Positions 1 to 7,458 of a stretch of DNA of 33,688 nt are shown piece after piece (within the stretch, counting starts at the first letter, position 1; every line of letters starts with the position of its first letter). The translations under genes were made by a program, and so were the position numbers. The DNA is from Alphaproteobacteria bacterium (lineage in GTDB: Bacteria > Pseudomonadota > Alphaproteobacteria > UBA1280 > UBA6503): assembly GCA_021774615.1 (NCBI GenBank), contig JAJFIW010000038.1:1-33688 (forward strand), given 5' to 3'. The notes under the pieces are model-generated. The model had not been told where the DNA came from, made no database searches, and saw only the letters and a program-made list of their open reading frames with translations.

Positions 1-294
1 CATTGCAATCCCTTTTGTTGCAAGGTTTGCAGCATAAGTTTTAACTGTACTATATACAAAGTTGTTTGCAGCATCATTATCAAAAGGGTGGAACTCGTGC
101 GAGGCTTTACGCACCATTGATTTGTTTAATTTAAACGTTAACTGCTGAGGCTTATGCTGATGGTCTATCCATTTGTAGCTATACACCACCGAACGACCAA
201 GGCTACCAAGCTTAAAACCAAGCTGAGAGCTACTGGCAGCAAAAGCTCCAGACGACATAAAAAGTAATATTACAAAAGAAATAAAATACTTCAT
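1..294 (-). CDS. Exported protein of unknown function (C-terminus beyond window edge)
   Basis: An open frame starts at the ATG at 294-292 and runs off the left edge, giving 98 residues. It begins MKYFISFVILLFMSSGAFA, a standard signal peptide with a likely signal-peptidase I site after AFA. The mature part starts with several serines and continues with mixed polar and basic sequence containing no motif I recognise. The ribosome binding site is weak (AGAAG just before the start). It lies 42 nt downstream of the stop of the M23-like gene in the same direction, so the two may be co-transcribed envelope genes. The function is unknown; that it is exported is the only firm statement. Confidence 0.7.
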   Translation of the reverse strand, partial: MKYFISFVILLFMSSGAFAASSSQLGFKLGSLGRSVVYSYKWIDHQHKPQQLTFKLNKSMVRKASHEFHPFDNDAANNFVYSTVKTYAANLATKGIAM

Positions 295-336
295 TTCTTC
301 TTATATAAGAGAGCAAAAGCTACAAGCTGTCAGGTA

Positions 337-1365
337 TTATTCAATCTCAATAAAAAATGGATGTTCTATAATATACTCGCCATCTCTTTTAAGCTTATAC
401 ACAGCCTTCCATGTCCCTTTTTTTAGACGCAAATTATCTTTAGGGCTGGCGGAAGCTATACTAAGCCATGTGGTTGTATTCATAGGGTGGGCTCTGCTTG
501 ATTCATGCCAAATTTTACCATTAGGCATAAAAATTGTAATGGTTTCCTTGTCATTTTTATTAATACCAAAAACCCGAACCCATGCAGAAAAATCTGCCGT
601 TATGTCAGACAATTTCTCAACCACTGAAGAGTCGTAGTGCAAGTCAAAAATAGATGGCTTACCATGCATAAACGAAGCCGATATAATGCCCGCTTTAAGG
701 TATGGGATGCTCTCTTTCCATAAAGATTTATCAGATGTAGAGAAGCACTCTGATGATTCTGCTAAAACTCTGCTGCTGAATGGGTCAATAGCCTGATTAT
801 TTTTTAGTAACTCGAAATAAAACTTAGGGGTCGATGTAGAACCACTACTACCAACAATACCAATACTATCGCCAGCAACAACACGTTGCCCTGCTTTAAC
901 TGTGGCTGAGCCCTTCCGTAAATGACAATATTTAGTGCTATACGCATTGTCATGGCGAATAATAATATGATTACCACATGCTTTTTTACTATAATTGCTG
1001 TAACGGCGATCATCTTTAAGATTATTCTTAACAAAAATTACACGCCCATTTGCAGCAGCTAAAACAGGTTGTTCTTTTAAAGCTGTTTTATAATCAACAA
1101 AAAGGATGCTTGTACCTTTAATATTAGGCTTAGTACGGCTGCCACACTGGTAGTCTACAGGGGAAATATGGTCTGTACCTGTTTTCAAGTCAGGGTAAGC
1201 ATCAATAAAACAATCTTTAGACAAGGTACAATTTAGCGGCCACAATAATGAGAACTCCTCTACTTTAGAGGGCTCTTCATTTTGCGGTATATCTTCAGCA
1301 GCATAAGGTGTCGCCACAAATAGCATACTAATAACTAATACATACAAAGGAACTAGGTGGGTCAT
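337..1365 (-). CDS. Exported M23-fold (LytM-like) protein, probably catalytically dead
   Basis: 342 residues with a signal peptide (cleavage near residue 22, PYAA). The region from about 85 to 200 has the M23/LytM layout: a first conserved Asp at D91, GRVIFV at 107-112, NHIIIRHDNAYSTKYCHL at 132-149, KAGQRVVAGDSIGIVGSSG at 157-175 and then a final strand. In active M23 enzymes zinc is held by HxxxD and the second His of HxH. Here the His before D91 is absent, and the usual HLHFE reads KFYFE (181-185), so both histidines of that motif are gone; only H148 remains. This matches the pattern of non-catalytic LytM proteins such as EnvC and NlpD, which regulate amidases. The remaining 140 residues form an unassigned C-terminal domain. 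The start has AAGG 5 nt upstream. Confidence 0.82.
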   Translation of the reverse strand: MTHLVPLYVLVISMLFVATPYAAEDIPQNEEPSKVEEFSLLWPLNCTLSKDCFIDAYPDLKTGTDHISPVDYQCGSRTKPNIKGTSILFVDYKTALKEQPVLAAANGRVIFVKNNLKDDRRYSNYSKKACGNHIIIRHDNAYSTKYCHLRKGSATVKAGQRVVAGDSIGIVGSSGSTSTPKFYFELLKNNQAIDPFSSRVLAESSECFSTSDKSLWKESIPYLKAGIISASFMHGKPSIFDLHYDSSVVEKLSDITADFSAWVRVFGINKNDKETITIFMPNGKIWHESSRAHPMNTTTWLSIASASPKDNLRLKKGTWKAVYKLKRDGEYIIEHPFFIEIE

Positions 1366-1435
1366 GTCAACCTTACTTTTATTTTTTGGCAGTATATCAT
1401 AAATTAATTACTTACTTCTACTATCTCATAAAAAA

Positions 1436-1481
1436 AGCACGACCTAAGCCGTGCTATAAAATGGTGTCTGCGGTGGGAGTC
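1436..1481. repeat. Left attachment-site repeat (tRNA 3' end plus terminator)
   Basis: 46 bp identical to 15237-15282 except for one base (gacc here, ggcc there). It contains the last 20 nt of the tRNA at the right end (1462-1481) and the tRNA's terminator hairpin (1436-1455). Direct orientation, 13,801 bp apart, with an integrase gene beside the full tRNA: this is the signature of site-specific integration into a tRNA 3' end. The left copy is then the original chromosomal tRNA tail displaced by the insertion. Confidence 0.9.
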
Positions 1482-1536
1482 ACATTGGAACAATAACCTA
1501 TTGATAGATAACAATCAGATTTGGCGCTATGGCTAC

Positions 1537-1555
1537 TTATAGCACCACTTATAGC
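1537..1555. repeat. Left candidate integrase arm-type sites
   Basis: The 19-mer ttatagcaccacttatagc is repeated exactly at 15128-15146, in the same orientation, about 55 bp inside the left att repeat and about 90 bp inside the right one. It is itself built of two 12-bp units sharing cttatagc. Paired short direct repeats at both ends of an element are what arm-type integrase sites look like; binding is inferred. Confidence 0.6.
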
Positions 1556-1675
1556 ATCACAATGAAATGGCTGAGGGGGGCACTTATAAAACTGTAAAGC
1601 TCTCAATATATTCTTCAAGAAATAAATACATTTGAATTATTTATTGCTAATAGTACAATGAATCTCTCTCATCAG

Positions 1676-1705
1676 ATACATTTTCAATTCTGGTCAGATG
1701 TATCA
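1676..1705. promoter_or_regulatory. Inverted repeat upstream of the HIT gene
   Basis: GATACAT at 1676-1682 and ATGTATC at 1699-1705 form a 7-bp inverted repeat with a 16-bp spacer, ending 30 bp before the HIT start. It could be an operator. No confident promoter hexamers were found with it. Confidence 0.3.
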
Positions 1706-1735
1706 TTAATGCAACCATAGGGATAAAAGAATATT

Positions 1736-2167
1736 TTGGACTGCATCTTCTGTAAAATCATGAACAATGAAGCCCCTCACTTTTTGGTTTATGAGGACGA
1801 TTTATGCAAAGCGTTTTTGGATAGAAGACCCGTTCAGCCGGGAATGGTTTTGGTATGCCCTCAAGAACATGTTGATCATGTCACAGATTTAGATGACGAA
1901 ATTGCTGCACACTTAATTAAGGTCTGTCAAAGAATAGCGCGTAAAATTAAAAAAGAGTTGGAACCTAAAAGAGTTGGATATGTTGTTTCCGGCTACGGCG
2001 TGCCACATGTTCACTTTATTGTGATCCCAACTTATGATAGCCATGATATCACCTCACGACATTACGCTTCCCTTGAAGGCAGAGAAATTGTTTTTGCAGA
2101 AAAAAATGTACCTATTGCTCAGGGAAATGACCAATTATCTATTCAAAAAAAACTATCCTTGATATAA
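1736..2167 (+). CDS. HIT-family (histidine triad) hydrolase with altered triad
   Basis: 143 residues. It opens with CIFCKI, the zinc-type CxxC found at the N-terminus of Hint-type HIT proteins, and has the HIT core ending in GYGVPHVHFIVIP near residues 85-97. The family motif is HxHxHxx; here the first two histidines are kept, including the middle nucleophile, but the third is Ile. HIT enzymes hydrolyse nucleoside phosphoramidates and aminoacyl-adenylates. The start is uncertain: TTG at 1736 keeps the CxxC and follows an in-frame stop at 1724, leaving only TTG or an ATT as full-length starts; the next ATG (1760) would remove the CxxC. First gene inside the left end of the island, convergent with the TyrRS gene. 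Confidence 0.85.
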   Translation: MDCIFCKIMNNEAPHFLVYEDDLCKAFLDRRPVQPGMVLVCPQEHVDHVTDLDDEIAAHLIKVCQRIARKIKKELEPKRVGYVVSGYGVPHVHFIVIPTYDSHDITSRHYASLEGREIVFAEKNVPIAQGNDQLSIQKKLSLI

Positions 2168-2169
2168 CA

Positions 2170-2200
2170 AAAAAGAGCCGACGCAAGGCCGGCTCTTTTT
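2170..2200. terminator. Bidirectional terminator between HIT and TyrRS genes
   Basis: AAAAAGAGCCG and CGGCTCTTTTT form an 11-bp stem with a 9-nt loop, with A and T tracts on both sides, so it can end transcripts from both converging genes. Confidence 0.85.
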
Positions 2201-2208
2201 ACGATTGG

Positions 2209-3405
2209 TTAGTTAATATGGAAAAATCCACGCTTACCCACTTTAAGTTCCATACCTTGGGAAATTACCAGACTTTCTTCAAAGTCAGTAATTTTATTCC
2301 CATTAAGCGATACAGCTCCTTGTGAGATTAAGCGGCGGATTTCGTTGTTTGACTTTTCAGGTTGGCAACGCTTCACCAAAGATAACAAATCCAATTGGTT
2401 TTCTTCTATTTCAACTTTTGGAGCATCAGAAGGGAATGACTTTTTAGAGAAAGTTTGGATAAAACTTTCCTTTTCGTCTTTACCAGCCCGTTCTCCGTAA
2501 AAGATAGACACCAATTTTTCTGCTGTAAACAGCTTTGCATCACGCGGCTTATTCTTAATATCAAGCTGTGCAATTTCATCCAATGCAACGCGCGTATTGT
2601 TAATTAAAACAACTTCAATCATTTCATCTGGAAGAGACATAACTTCACCAAACATCGTTTTAGGGTTAGTCCCCAAAAAGACACCAGTTCCATTACTTTT
2701 TGACATCAGCTCCCCTGTAGCAGGATTCTCCATTAAGTTCACAGCAACAACAAACTTTTCCTTTCCCTTAAACCGCTTTAACAAATCTCGACCTGCTAAA
2801 GCATTAAAGGTTTGGTCAGTTCCGCACAATTCAACGTCAACGTCCAAGGCAACGGAATCGTAACCTTGGAATAAAGGGTAGACAAACTCATGCAAGAATA
2901 TTGGCTGGTTGTTATTGATCCGCTTCTCAAACATATCTCTTTCCAACATGCGCTGAACAGTTGTTTGAGAAAGCAGTTCAATCATCTCTGTCACAGACAT
3001 TTGATCAAACCACGTGCTGTTTAGAACAACTTCTGCAGGATTATCATGATCATCAAAGTTAATAATGGCTTTGATCTGATTTACCCAGCTATCTACATTT
3101 TTCTTTGCCTCTTCACGTGTCAGACGAGTTCTTGCAGCGTTTCTGTCTGTAGGATCTCCAATGCACGCAGTTAAGTCTCCGAAAAGTACGAATACTTTAT
3201 GACCCAGTTGACGAAACTCTTCAAGCAACATGAAGTTCTTCGCATGACTGAGGTGTAGCGATGGCCCGGTAGGATCAGCTCCAATATAGAAGCGCAGCTG
3301 CTCACCAGATAAGAGTTTCTTCTTCAGCTCACTCTCTGATGGCAGAATGTTTTTAATAATACCACGCGACAAAATTTTGCTGACGCGCTGTTCAGTTGAT
3401 TTCAT
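2209..3405 (-). CDS. tyrS: Tyrosyl-tRNA synthetase
   Basis: 398 residues from the ATG at 3405-3403, chosen because AAGGAG lies 7 nt upstream; an upstream start would add 16 residues without a good site. Class Ic catalytic domain: YIGADPTGPSLHLSH (HIGH-type, 40-54), the Tyr/Gln pocket segment YPLFQGYD (176-183), GTDQTFN (195-201) and LMSKSNGT (233-240) as the KMSKS loop with the first Lys replaced by Leu. A C-terminal S4 RNA-binding domain (about 340-398) is present, so the enzyme looks complete and able to charge tRNA-Tyr. It sits in the island, not in a housekeeping operon, so it may be a second copy carried as resistance or as part of the cargo pathway. Whether the chromosome has its own tyrS cannot be seen here. 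Confidence 0.92.
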   Translation of the reverse strand: MKSTEQRVSKILSRGIIKNILPSESELKKKLLSGEQLRFYIGADPTGPSLHLSHAKNFMLLEEFRQLGHKVFVLFGDLTACIGDPTDRNAARTRLTREEAKKNVDSWVNQIKAIINFDDHDNPAEVVLNSTWFDQMSVTEMIELLSQTTVQRMLERDMFEKRINNNQPIFLHEFVYPLFQGYDSVALDVDVELCGTDQTFNALAGRDLLKRFKGKEKFVVAVNLMENPATGELMSKSNGTGVFLGTNPKTMFGEVMSLPDEMIEVVLINNTRVALDEIAQLDIKNKPRDAKLFTAEKLVSIFYGERAGKDEKESFIQTFSKKSFPSDAPKVEIEENQLDLLSLVKRCQPEKSNNEIRRLISQGAVSLNGNKITDFEESLVISQGMELKVGKRGFFHIN

Positions 3406-3569
3406 ATCAGTTCTCCTTAAAACTGCTAAAACGGGAATAAAGTTTTCAATCAAACTAGTATGTAATATCTAACTGTCCACAATTCAATAGAAAACTTGAA
3501 AAAAGTTTCTGACAATAGAATCTTCTGTTACTATTTGGAATTATATCTTGATAAAATCAAAAGGTTGCT
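3406..3569. promoter_or_regulatory. Divergent promoter region tyrS / phosphoribosyltransferase-like gene
   Basis: 164 bp of AT-rich sequence between divergent starts. On the plus strand CTGACA (3511-3516) followed 17 bp later by TATTTG is a weak promoter candidate. No T-box-like or other structured leader was evident upstream of tyrS. Confidence 0.35.
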
Positions 3570-4634
3570 ATGAAAGACTCTGTATTAATTCTTAACAAAA
3601 TAAGAAAAAATGCCCCACTAGCGCGCCAAGAGGTATTTGATGGCTGCAAAAACCTTCTAGACTTACCCTGCAGAGACGATATACGTGTTCAATTATCTAT
3701 GATTTTATACGGGCTAGATGTCAAAGGACCATCCAAAGAAGAAATTCTAGGATTAGTAGACTTTCTAAATCATATAGAGCCACACTTAGCTAAAAAACTT
3801 CAACCAAAAAGCAATAATGCAATCTGTTTAGCAGGTAGTGGAAAAAAAGAATTAAAAACATTTAATATTTCTACATCCGCCGCACTAGTAGTAGCAAGTC
3901 TAGGTTACCCTGTAGCAAAGTTAGTTTCTCGAGCTACATCATCCTTAACAGGATCAACCGATGTCTTATCATTACTTGGCGCAGAACTAAATATACCGAT
4001 AACATCTATGATAGAAATTATGGATGATTTAAACTTTGGCGCTTTTTCCATAGAAAATACTATTCCGAATTTTGACAAAATTTATGGTGGAATTTTCCAT
4101 ACCCCACACGCTTTTTCATACATTTTACCTGCCTTACTCTCCCCCGTTAAGTGCAACTCTGTAGCATATGGGCTTACCCAGTCCGATACACAGTTAAGTG
4201 AAGAAGTCTTCAAGGAGTTAAATTTGTACAAGACGGGTGGAATTGTAACAACCAATGTAGACGGCCTACTTGTTGATGAGCTCTTGCCAATAGGTAAGAA
4301 TAATATTTCTATCATTGACCAGCCTCATGCAACTCAAGAGATATATGAAGATTTAGAAAGCATTCGAGAGCGAGTTGATTGCAAAGTTTCCGATATATCC
4401 GCTTTAAATACAAAACAAGAACAAGCAGAATTGCTCAAACGCCTCCTTGAAGGTAAAGCTTCAGATCAGCAAGCTCATATAGTTGCTCTAAACGCAGCTT
4501 TTATTATCAAGTCAGGAAACCCTCACCTCATTTTTTCTGAACTTTATAAGGATGCATGGGATATAATTTTATCTGGGAAATCTGCTCAGATTCTTAAGAA
4601 GTTTATTGAAAAATCTAATATTTATAAAAAGTAG
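3570..4634 (+). CDS. Anthranilate phosphoribosyltransferase-like (TrpD/TrpD2 superfamily) protein
   Basis: 354 residues, close to TrpD length. The N-terminal helical domain is followed by the glycosyltransferase-family-3 core: GSGKKELKTFNIST (89-102) aligns with GTGGD...TFNIST of AnPRT, and SRATSSLTGSTDVLSLLG (120-137) with the NRxxSSxxGSADVLExLG segment. VDGLLVDELLPIG corresponds to the DGLDE metal site. The PRPP diphosphate loop GTGGD has become GSGKK, losing its Asp, so substrate or activity has probably diverged from tryptophan biosynthesis. No other trp gene is nearby. AAAAGG precedes the start. First gene of a plus-strand unit with the dehydrogenase (8-nt gap) and the TrpRS-like gene. 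It may act on a nucleoside or other aromatic base; that is inference. Confidence 0.75.
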   Translation: MKDSVLILNKIRKNAPLARQEVFDGCKNLLDLPCRDDIRVQLSMILYGLDVKGPSKEEILGLVDFLNHIEPHLAKKLQPKSNNAICLAGSGKKELKTFNISTSAALVVASLGYPVAKLVSRATSSLTGSTDVLSLLGAELNIPITSMIEIMDDLNFGAFSIENTIPNFDKIYGGIFHTPHAFSYILPALLSPVKCNSVAYGLTQSDTQLSEEVFKELNLYKTGGIVTTNVDGLLVDELLPIGKNNISIIDQPHATQEIYEDLESIRERVDCKVSDISALNTKQEQAELLKRLLEGKASDQQAHIVALNAAFIIKSGNPHLIFSELYKDAWDIILSGKSAQILKKFIEKSNIYKK

Positions 4635-4642
4635 ACACGCCA

Positions 4643-5638
4643 ATGAAAGCTCTATTATATGATTCAAAAGATTCCAGATGGGGAATTAAGGACATATCTA
4701 CACCCACTTCTCGCAGCAATAAAGAACTCATCATAAAAACCTTACATTGTGGTATTTGCGGTTCAGATTTACATCGAATATTTTCTCCACAAGAAGATCA
4801 AGAAAGAATCGTTTTAGGGCATGAAATTGTTGGCAAAACAGAAGACAACAAAATAGTTGTTGTAAACCCGATCCAAAACTGTGGGAAATGCCAGCTATGT
4901 GTAAATGGACAATCCCAATTTTGTAAAGAATCTATAAATATAGGCAAAAATGTTAACGGTGGTTACTCAGAGTTTGTGAGTGTTTACCAGTCCAACATAT
5001 ATGACATTAGTGATTTTACATACCCCCATGTTGCCACGCTGACCGACTCTATCGCAGTTGTTATACATGCACTCAATAAACTCCAATTCCCTATAAAGAA
5101 CCAGCACATACTGATCACTGGTGATGGAACCATAGCAGGAGTTATTGCTGCAATATTAAACATTATTGCCCCTAATGCTCACGTCTATTTAAAAGGGAAG
5201 AATCCTAAAAATTTCCATCTATTAGCAGAAAATTACAATACCAAAGAGTTCCTTCCAAATGGGGCTAAAGGGAATTTTGATGTCTGCTTTGAAACTGTGG
5301 GACGAGCGCAGGATGACACACTTTCCGTGTGTATAGAGAACTCATCCTATGGTGGAGAGATTCTTGTTCTAGGGGTTTATCCTGAAGGCTTTTTAAGCCA
5401 AATTCCCTTAAGAAATATTTTTTACAAAGAAATTAGGCTTATAGGGGTTAACTCTTTTGTTAAATCTAATAAAACTGATAATTTCGGTGAAGCTGTCTCT
5501 CTGCTGAGAAATCACTCAGAAGTGTTTTTACCTCTAATTACCCATAGCTATAAACTAGAAGATGTCAATAAAGCGCTCCAGACTATAGGTAACAAAGGCA
5601 CCGAACCAGTATTAAAAGTGTTATTTACATTAGATTAG
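4643..5638 (+). CDS. Zinc-dependent medium-chain alcohol dehydrogenase-like protein
   Basis: 331 residues of the MDR/Tdh-like family. Catalytic zinc segment CGICGSDLH (36-44) with C39, and GHE (59-61). Structural zinc lobe with four cysteines C80, C83, C86 and C94. The Rossmann segment ILITGDGTIAG (about 155-165) replaces the usual GxGxxG with GDGTIAG. Likely an NAD(P)-dependent oxidation of a secondary alcohol or sugar; the substrate is unknown. It starts 8 nt after the phosphoribosyltransferase-like stop with no clear Shine-Dalgarno sequence, which suggests translational coupling and a shared pathway. Confidence 0.87.
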   Translation: MKALLYDSKDSRWGIKDISTPTSRSNKELIIKTLHCGICGSDLHRIFSPQEDQERIVLGHEIVGKTEDNKIVVVNPIQNCGKCQLCVNGQSQFCKESINIGKNVNGGYSEFVSVYQSNIYDISDFTYPHVATLTDSIAVVIHALNKLQFPIKNQHILITGDGTIAGVIAAILNIIAPNAHVYLKGKNPKNFHLLAENYNTKEFLPNGAKGNFDVCFETVGRAQDDTLSVCIENSSYGGEILVLGVYPEGFLSQIPLRNIFYKEIRLIGVNSFVKSNKTDNFGEAVSLLRNHSEVFLPLITHSYKLEDVNKALQTIGNKGTEPVLKVLFTLD

Positions 5639-5724
5639 TTGACTCACCCCACTTAACTGTATACAATAAACTCAACCTTTCTCGTCATCTTTTTTATCTT
5701 TTCCAACCACCTTAAGGAGGTTCT

Positions 5725-6771
5725 ATGCTAAATGAAAGAAATCAAGAAACAGTCTTTAGTCAGGAATATTACAGCAAAGTAATTAAGGAAAATGGTTACT
5801 CTGATGTAGATTTCAATACAGTAAACTTTTCATTAGAAAATTTTGATGTTGAAAGCATGCGAAGGAGGTTCCTTTGTCATCATAATGGAGATTTCTTTGC
5901 CGAAAAAGCCCGTTATGGAGAAGCTTCCATTGTTACTACTGGGTTTGGAATGAGTGGATATCCACACCTTGGCTCAATCTCACAAATTATCAAAATTACC
6001 GAATTAAACAATGCTGGTATGAATACTCAAGTAGTTTTAGGTGACTTAGATGCTTACAATGCAAGAGGTCAAAGCTTAGGTGAAGTTCTGAAGTACAGAT
6101 CTCAATTTATGCATTTTATTGAAAATGTTGGATATAAATCCCTGAAGGGTTCTATTTTAAGAGATCAATACAGCCACCCAGAAGTCAACCATACCGCTTA
6201 TCTCATTTCTAAGTATTTAACAGATGCAGACTTTGATAACTCTTCAGAAGATATTGCAAACATCTATGAAAAGGAAGGTATTTATAACGGCTGGAGTTTT
6301 GGAATGAAGCAAGCTCTAACTCTTATGATTGCTGACTTTATTCACTTGCACACCCACCATGGATATAATAACATTATGGTTATGCTGGGCTTAGAGGAGC
6401 ATAAGTATGTCAAGCTAGCTTCTGAGGTTGTATCTAGGATGAAACTCCCAATAAATCTGGCAGGCATTTACGGAAAAGTTATTAGAGGATTATCTGGCTA
6501 TCCCAAAATGTCCAAAAGCTTAAAAGGGTCTGCGATTGATGTGATGTCCTCACCTGATGAGATTCGTTCATTACTGCTAAATGAACCTCGCTCAGAAAGA
6601 TCTACACAAGAAAATGCAACTTTCCAAATTTTGGATCAAGTGTCTTACTACTCCTCTGAAGAAATGGATCAACTTGCCTATCTATATCAACATGGATCCG
6701 ATACAGAGTGGCATAACGCAATTGAATCCTATGTAAATGACATACTCTTACCTTTGCTAGGCAAATGGTAA
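5725..6771 (+). CDS. TrpRS-like class Ic aminoacyl-tRNA synthetase paralogue
   Basis: 348 residues with a perfect AGGAGG 6-7 nt before the ATG. Class Ic hallmarks: TTGFGMSGYPHLGS (71-84, HIGH-type PHLG), GLEEHKYVKLASEVV (222-236, matching the TrpRS segment around its DQ..H..L.RD motif) and an intact KMSKS (261-265). Both ATP-binding signatures are intact, so adenylate formation is plausible. The layout is odd: about 70 residues precede the HIGH motif and only 83 follow KMSKS, where bacterial TrpRS has a short N-terminus and about 140 residues of anticodon-binding helices. It may activate an amino acid for a purpose other than translation, or be a drug-resistant variant of the eukaryotic/archaeal TrpRS type. 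Confidence 0.78.
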   Translation: MLNERNQETVFSQEYYSKVIKENGYSDVDFNTVNFSLENFDVESMRRRFLCHHNGDFFAEKARYGEASIVTTGFGMSGYPHLGSISQIIKITELNNAGMNTQVVLGDLDAYNARGQSLGEVLKYRSQFMHFIENVGYKSLKGSILRDQYSHPEVNHTAYLISKYLTDADFDNSSEDIANIYEKEGIYNGWSFGMKQALTLMIADFIHLHTHHGYNNIMVMLGLEEHKYVKLASEVVSRMKLPINLAGIYGKVIRGLSGYPKMSKSLKGSAIDVMSSPDEIRSLLLNEPRSERSTQENATFQILDQVSYYSSEEMDQLAYLYQHGSDTEWHNAIESYVNDILLPLLGKW

Positions 6772-6799
6772 AAAAGGGCTGCAATAGCAGCCCTTTTTT
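6770..6799. terminator. Bidirectional terminator after the TrpRS-like gene
   Basis: AAAAAAGGGCTGC, loop AATA, GCAGCCCTTTTTT: a perfect 13-bp stem between the convergent TrpRS-like and phosphatase genes. Confidence 0.9.
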
Positions 6800-7385
6800 A
6801 CTTTATGATCTGATTTGACTGAAGTTCTAAAAACTCACAATTCTCAAATTCTTTTCGCTCATTGAAAATGTGTTTATACAAAGAAGATAAAGCAAATCCA
6901 TGTGTGGAAACAGCCAACACTTTAATATCAGGATAATTATTTAAAGTTTCATTTATTTCATCTAATAACCTAGAAACCAAGTTCCCCCTACTTTCTCCAG
7001 AAGGTAAATACACCGTATCTGTTTCCGGGTGATTCCAATCATTAATAATTTGAAGAATATGTTTATACTCTTGGCGAACTACTTCCTTTTTTTGTCCATC
7101 ACCAATACCATAGTTTAACTCCCTCAAACCTTCCCTTAGAAGGATAGGCGTTGTTTTATTTTGCCGTAAAGCTACAATTTGGGCGGTATCATGAGCTCGA
7201 GTCAAATCGCTAGAAATAATGAGATCAATGGCTATTTGAGCTAAAGAAGTTGCTAAAGCCTCCGCCTGCCTAGTTCCATTATTATTTAGGGGAATGTTTG
7301 CATAACCTTGTATTCTCCCATCTTTATTCCAATTCGTTTCGCCATGGCGAAATAACACAATCCTGGTCAACTTACAACGAGACAT
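6798..7385 (-). CDS. Histidine phosphatase (phosphoglycerate mutase-like) family protein
   Basis: 195 residues. The catalytic RHGETNWN (about 13-20) contains the phospho-accepting His; SSDLTRAHDTA carries the conserved second Arg, and STHGFAL the second His (usual form SHG). The length fits small broad-specificity phosphatases such as CobC or GpmB relatives. Likely removes a phosphate from a small metabolite. The start has AGGTGG almost touching the ATG, so the exact start is less sure. Same strand as the HPr-kinase-like gene upstream, but a terminator separates them. Confidence 0.87.
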   Translation of the reverse strand: MSRCKLTRIVLFRHGETNWNKDGRIQGYANIPLNNNGTRQAEALATSLAQIAIDLIISSDLTRAHDTAQIVALRQNKTTPILLREGLRELNYGIGDGQKKEVVRQEYKHILQIINDWNHPETDTVYLPSGESRGNLVSRLLDEINETLNNYPDIKVLAVSTHGFALSSLYKHIFNERKEFENCEFLELQSNQIIK

Positions 7386-7430
7386 CCACCTGATTAATAT
7401 TTTCCAAAACTATATCAGCTTTCAATGTGA

Positions 7431-7455
7431 AAAAAAAGGGCCTTTCAGCCCTTTT
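7431..7455 (-). terminator. Terminator after the HPr-kinase-like gene
   Basis: AAAAGGGC, loop, GCCCTTTT: an 8-bp stem, followed on the minus strand by a run of eight T, just beyond the stop at 7459. Confidence 0.75.
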
Positions 7456-7458
7456 GAA

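Noticed and set aside
804-1034. Hydrophobic minus-strand open frame inside the M23-like gene
   Set aside because: A shifted-frame shadow of the gene; no start signal.
1462-1481. Second tRNA gene at the left end
   Set aside because: Only the last 20 nt of the tRNA are present; no D or anticodon arm precedes them. It is an att remnant.
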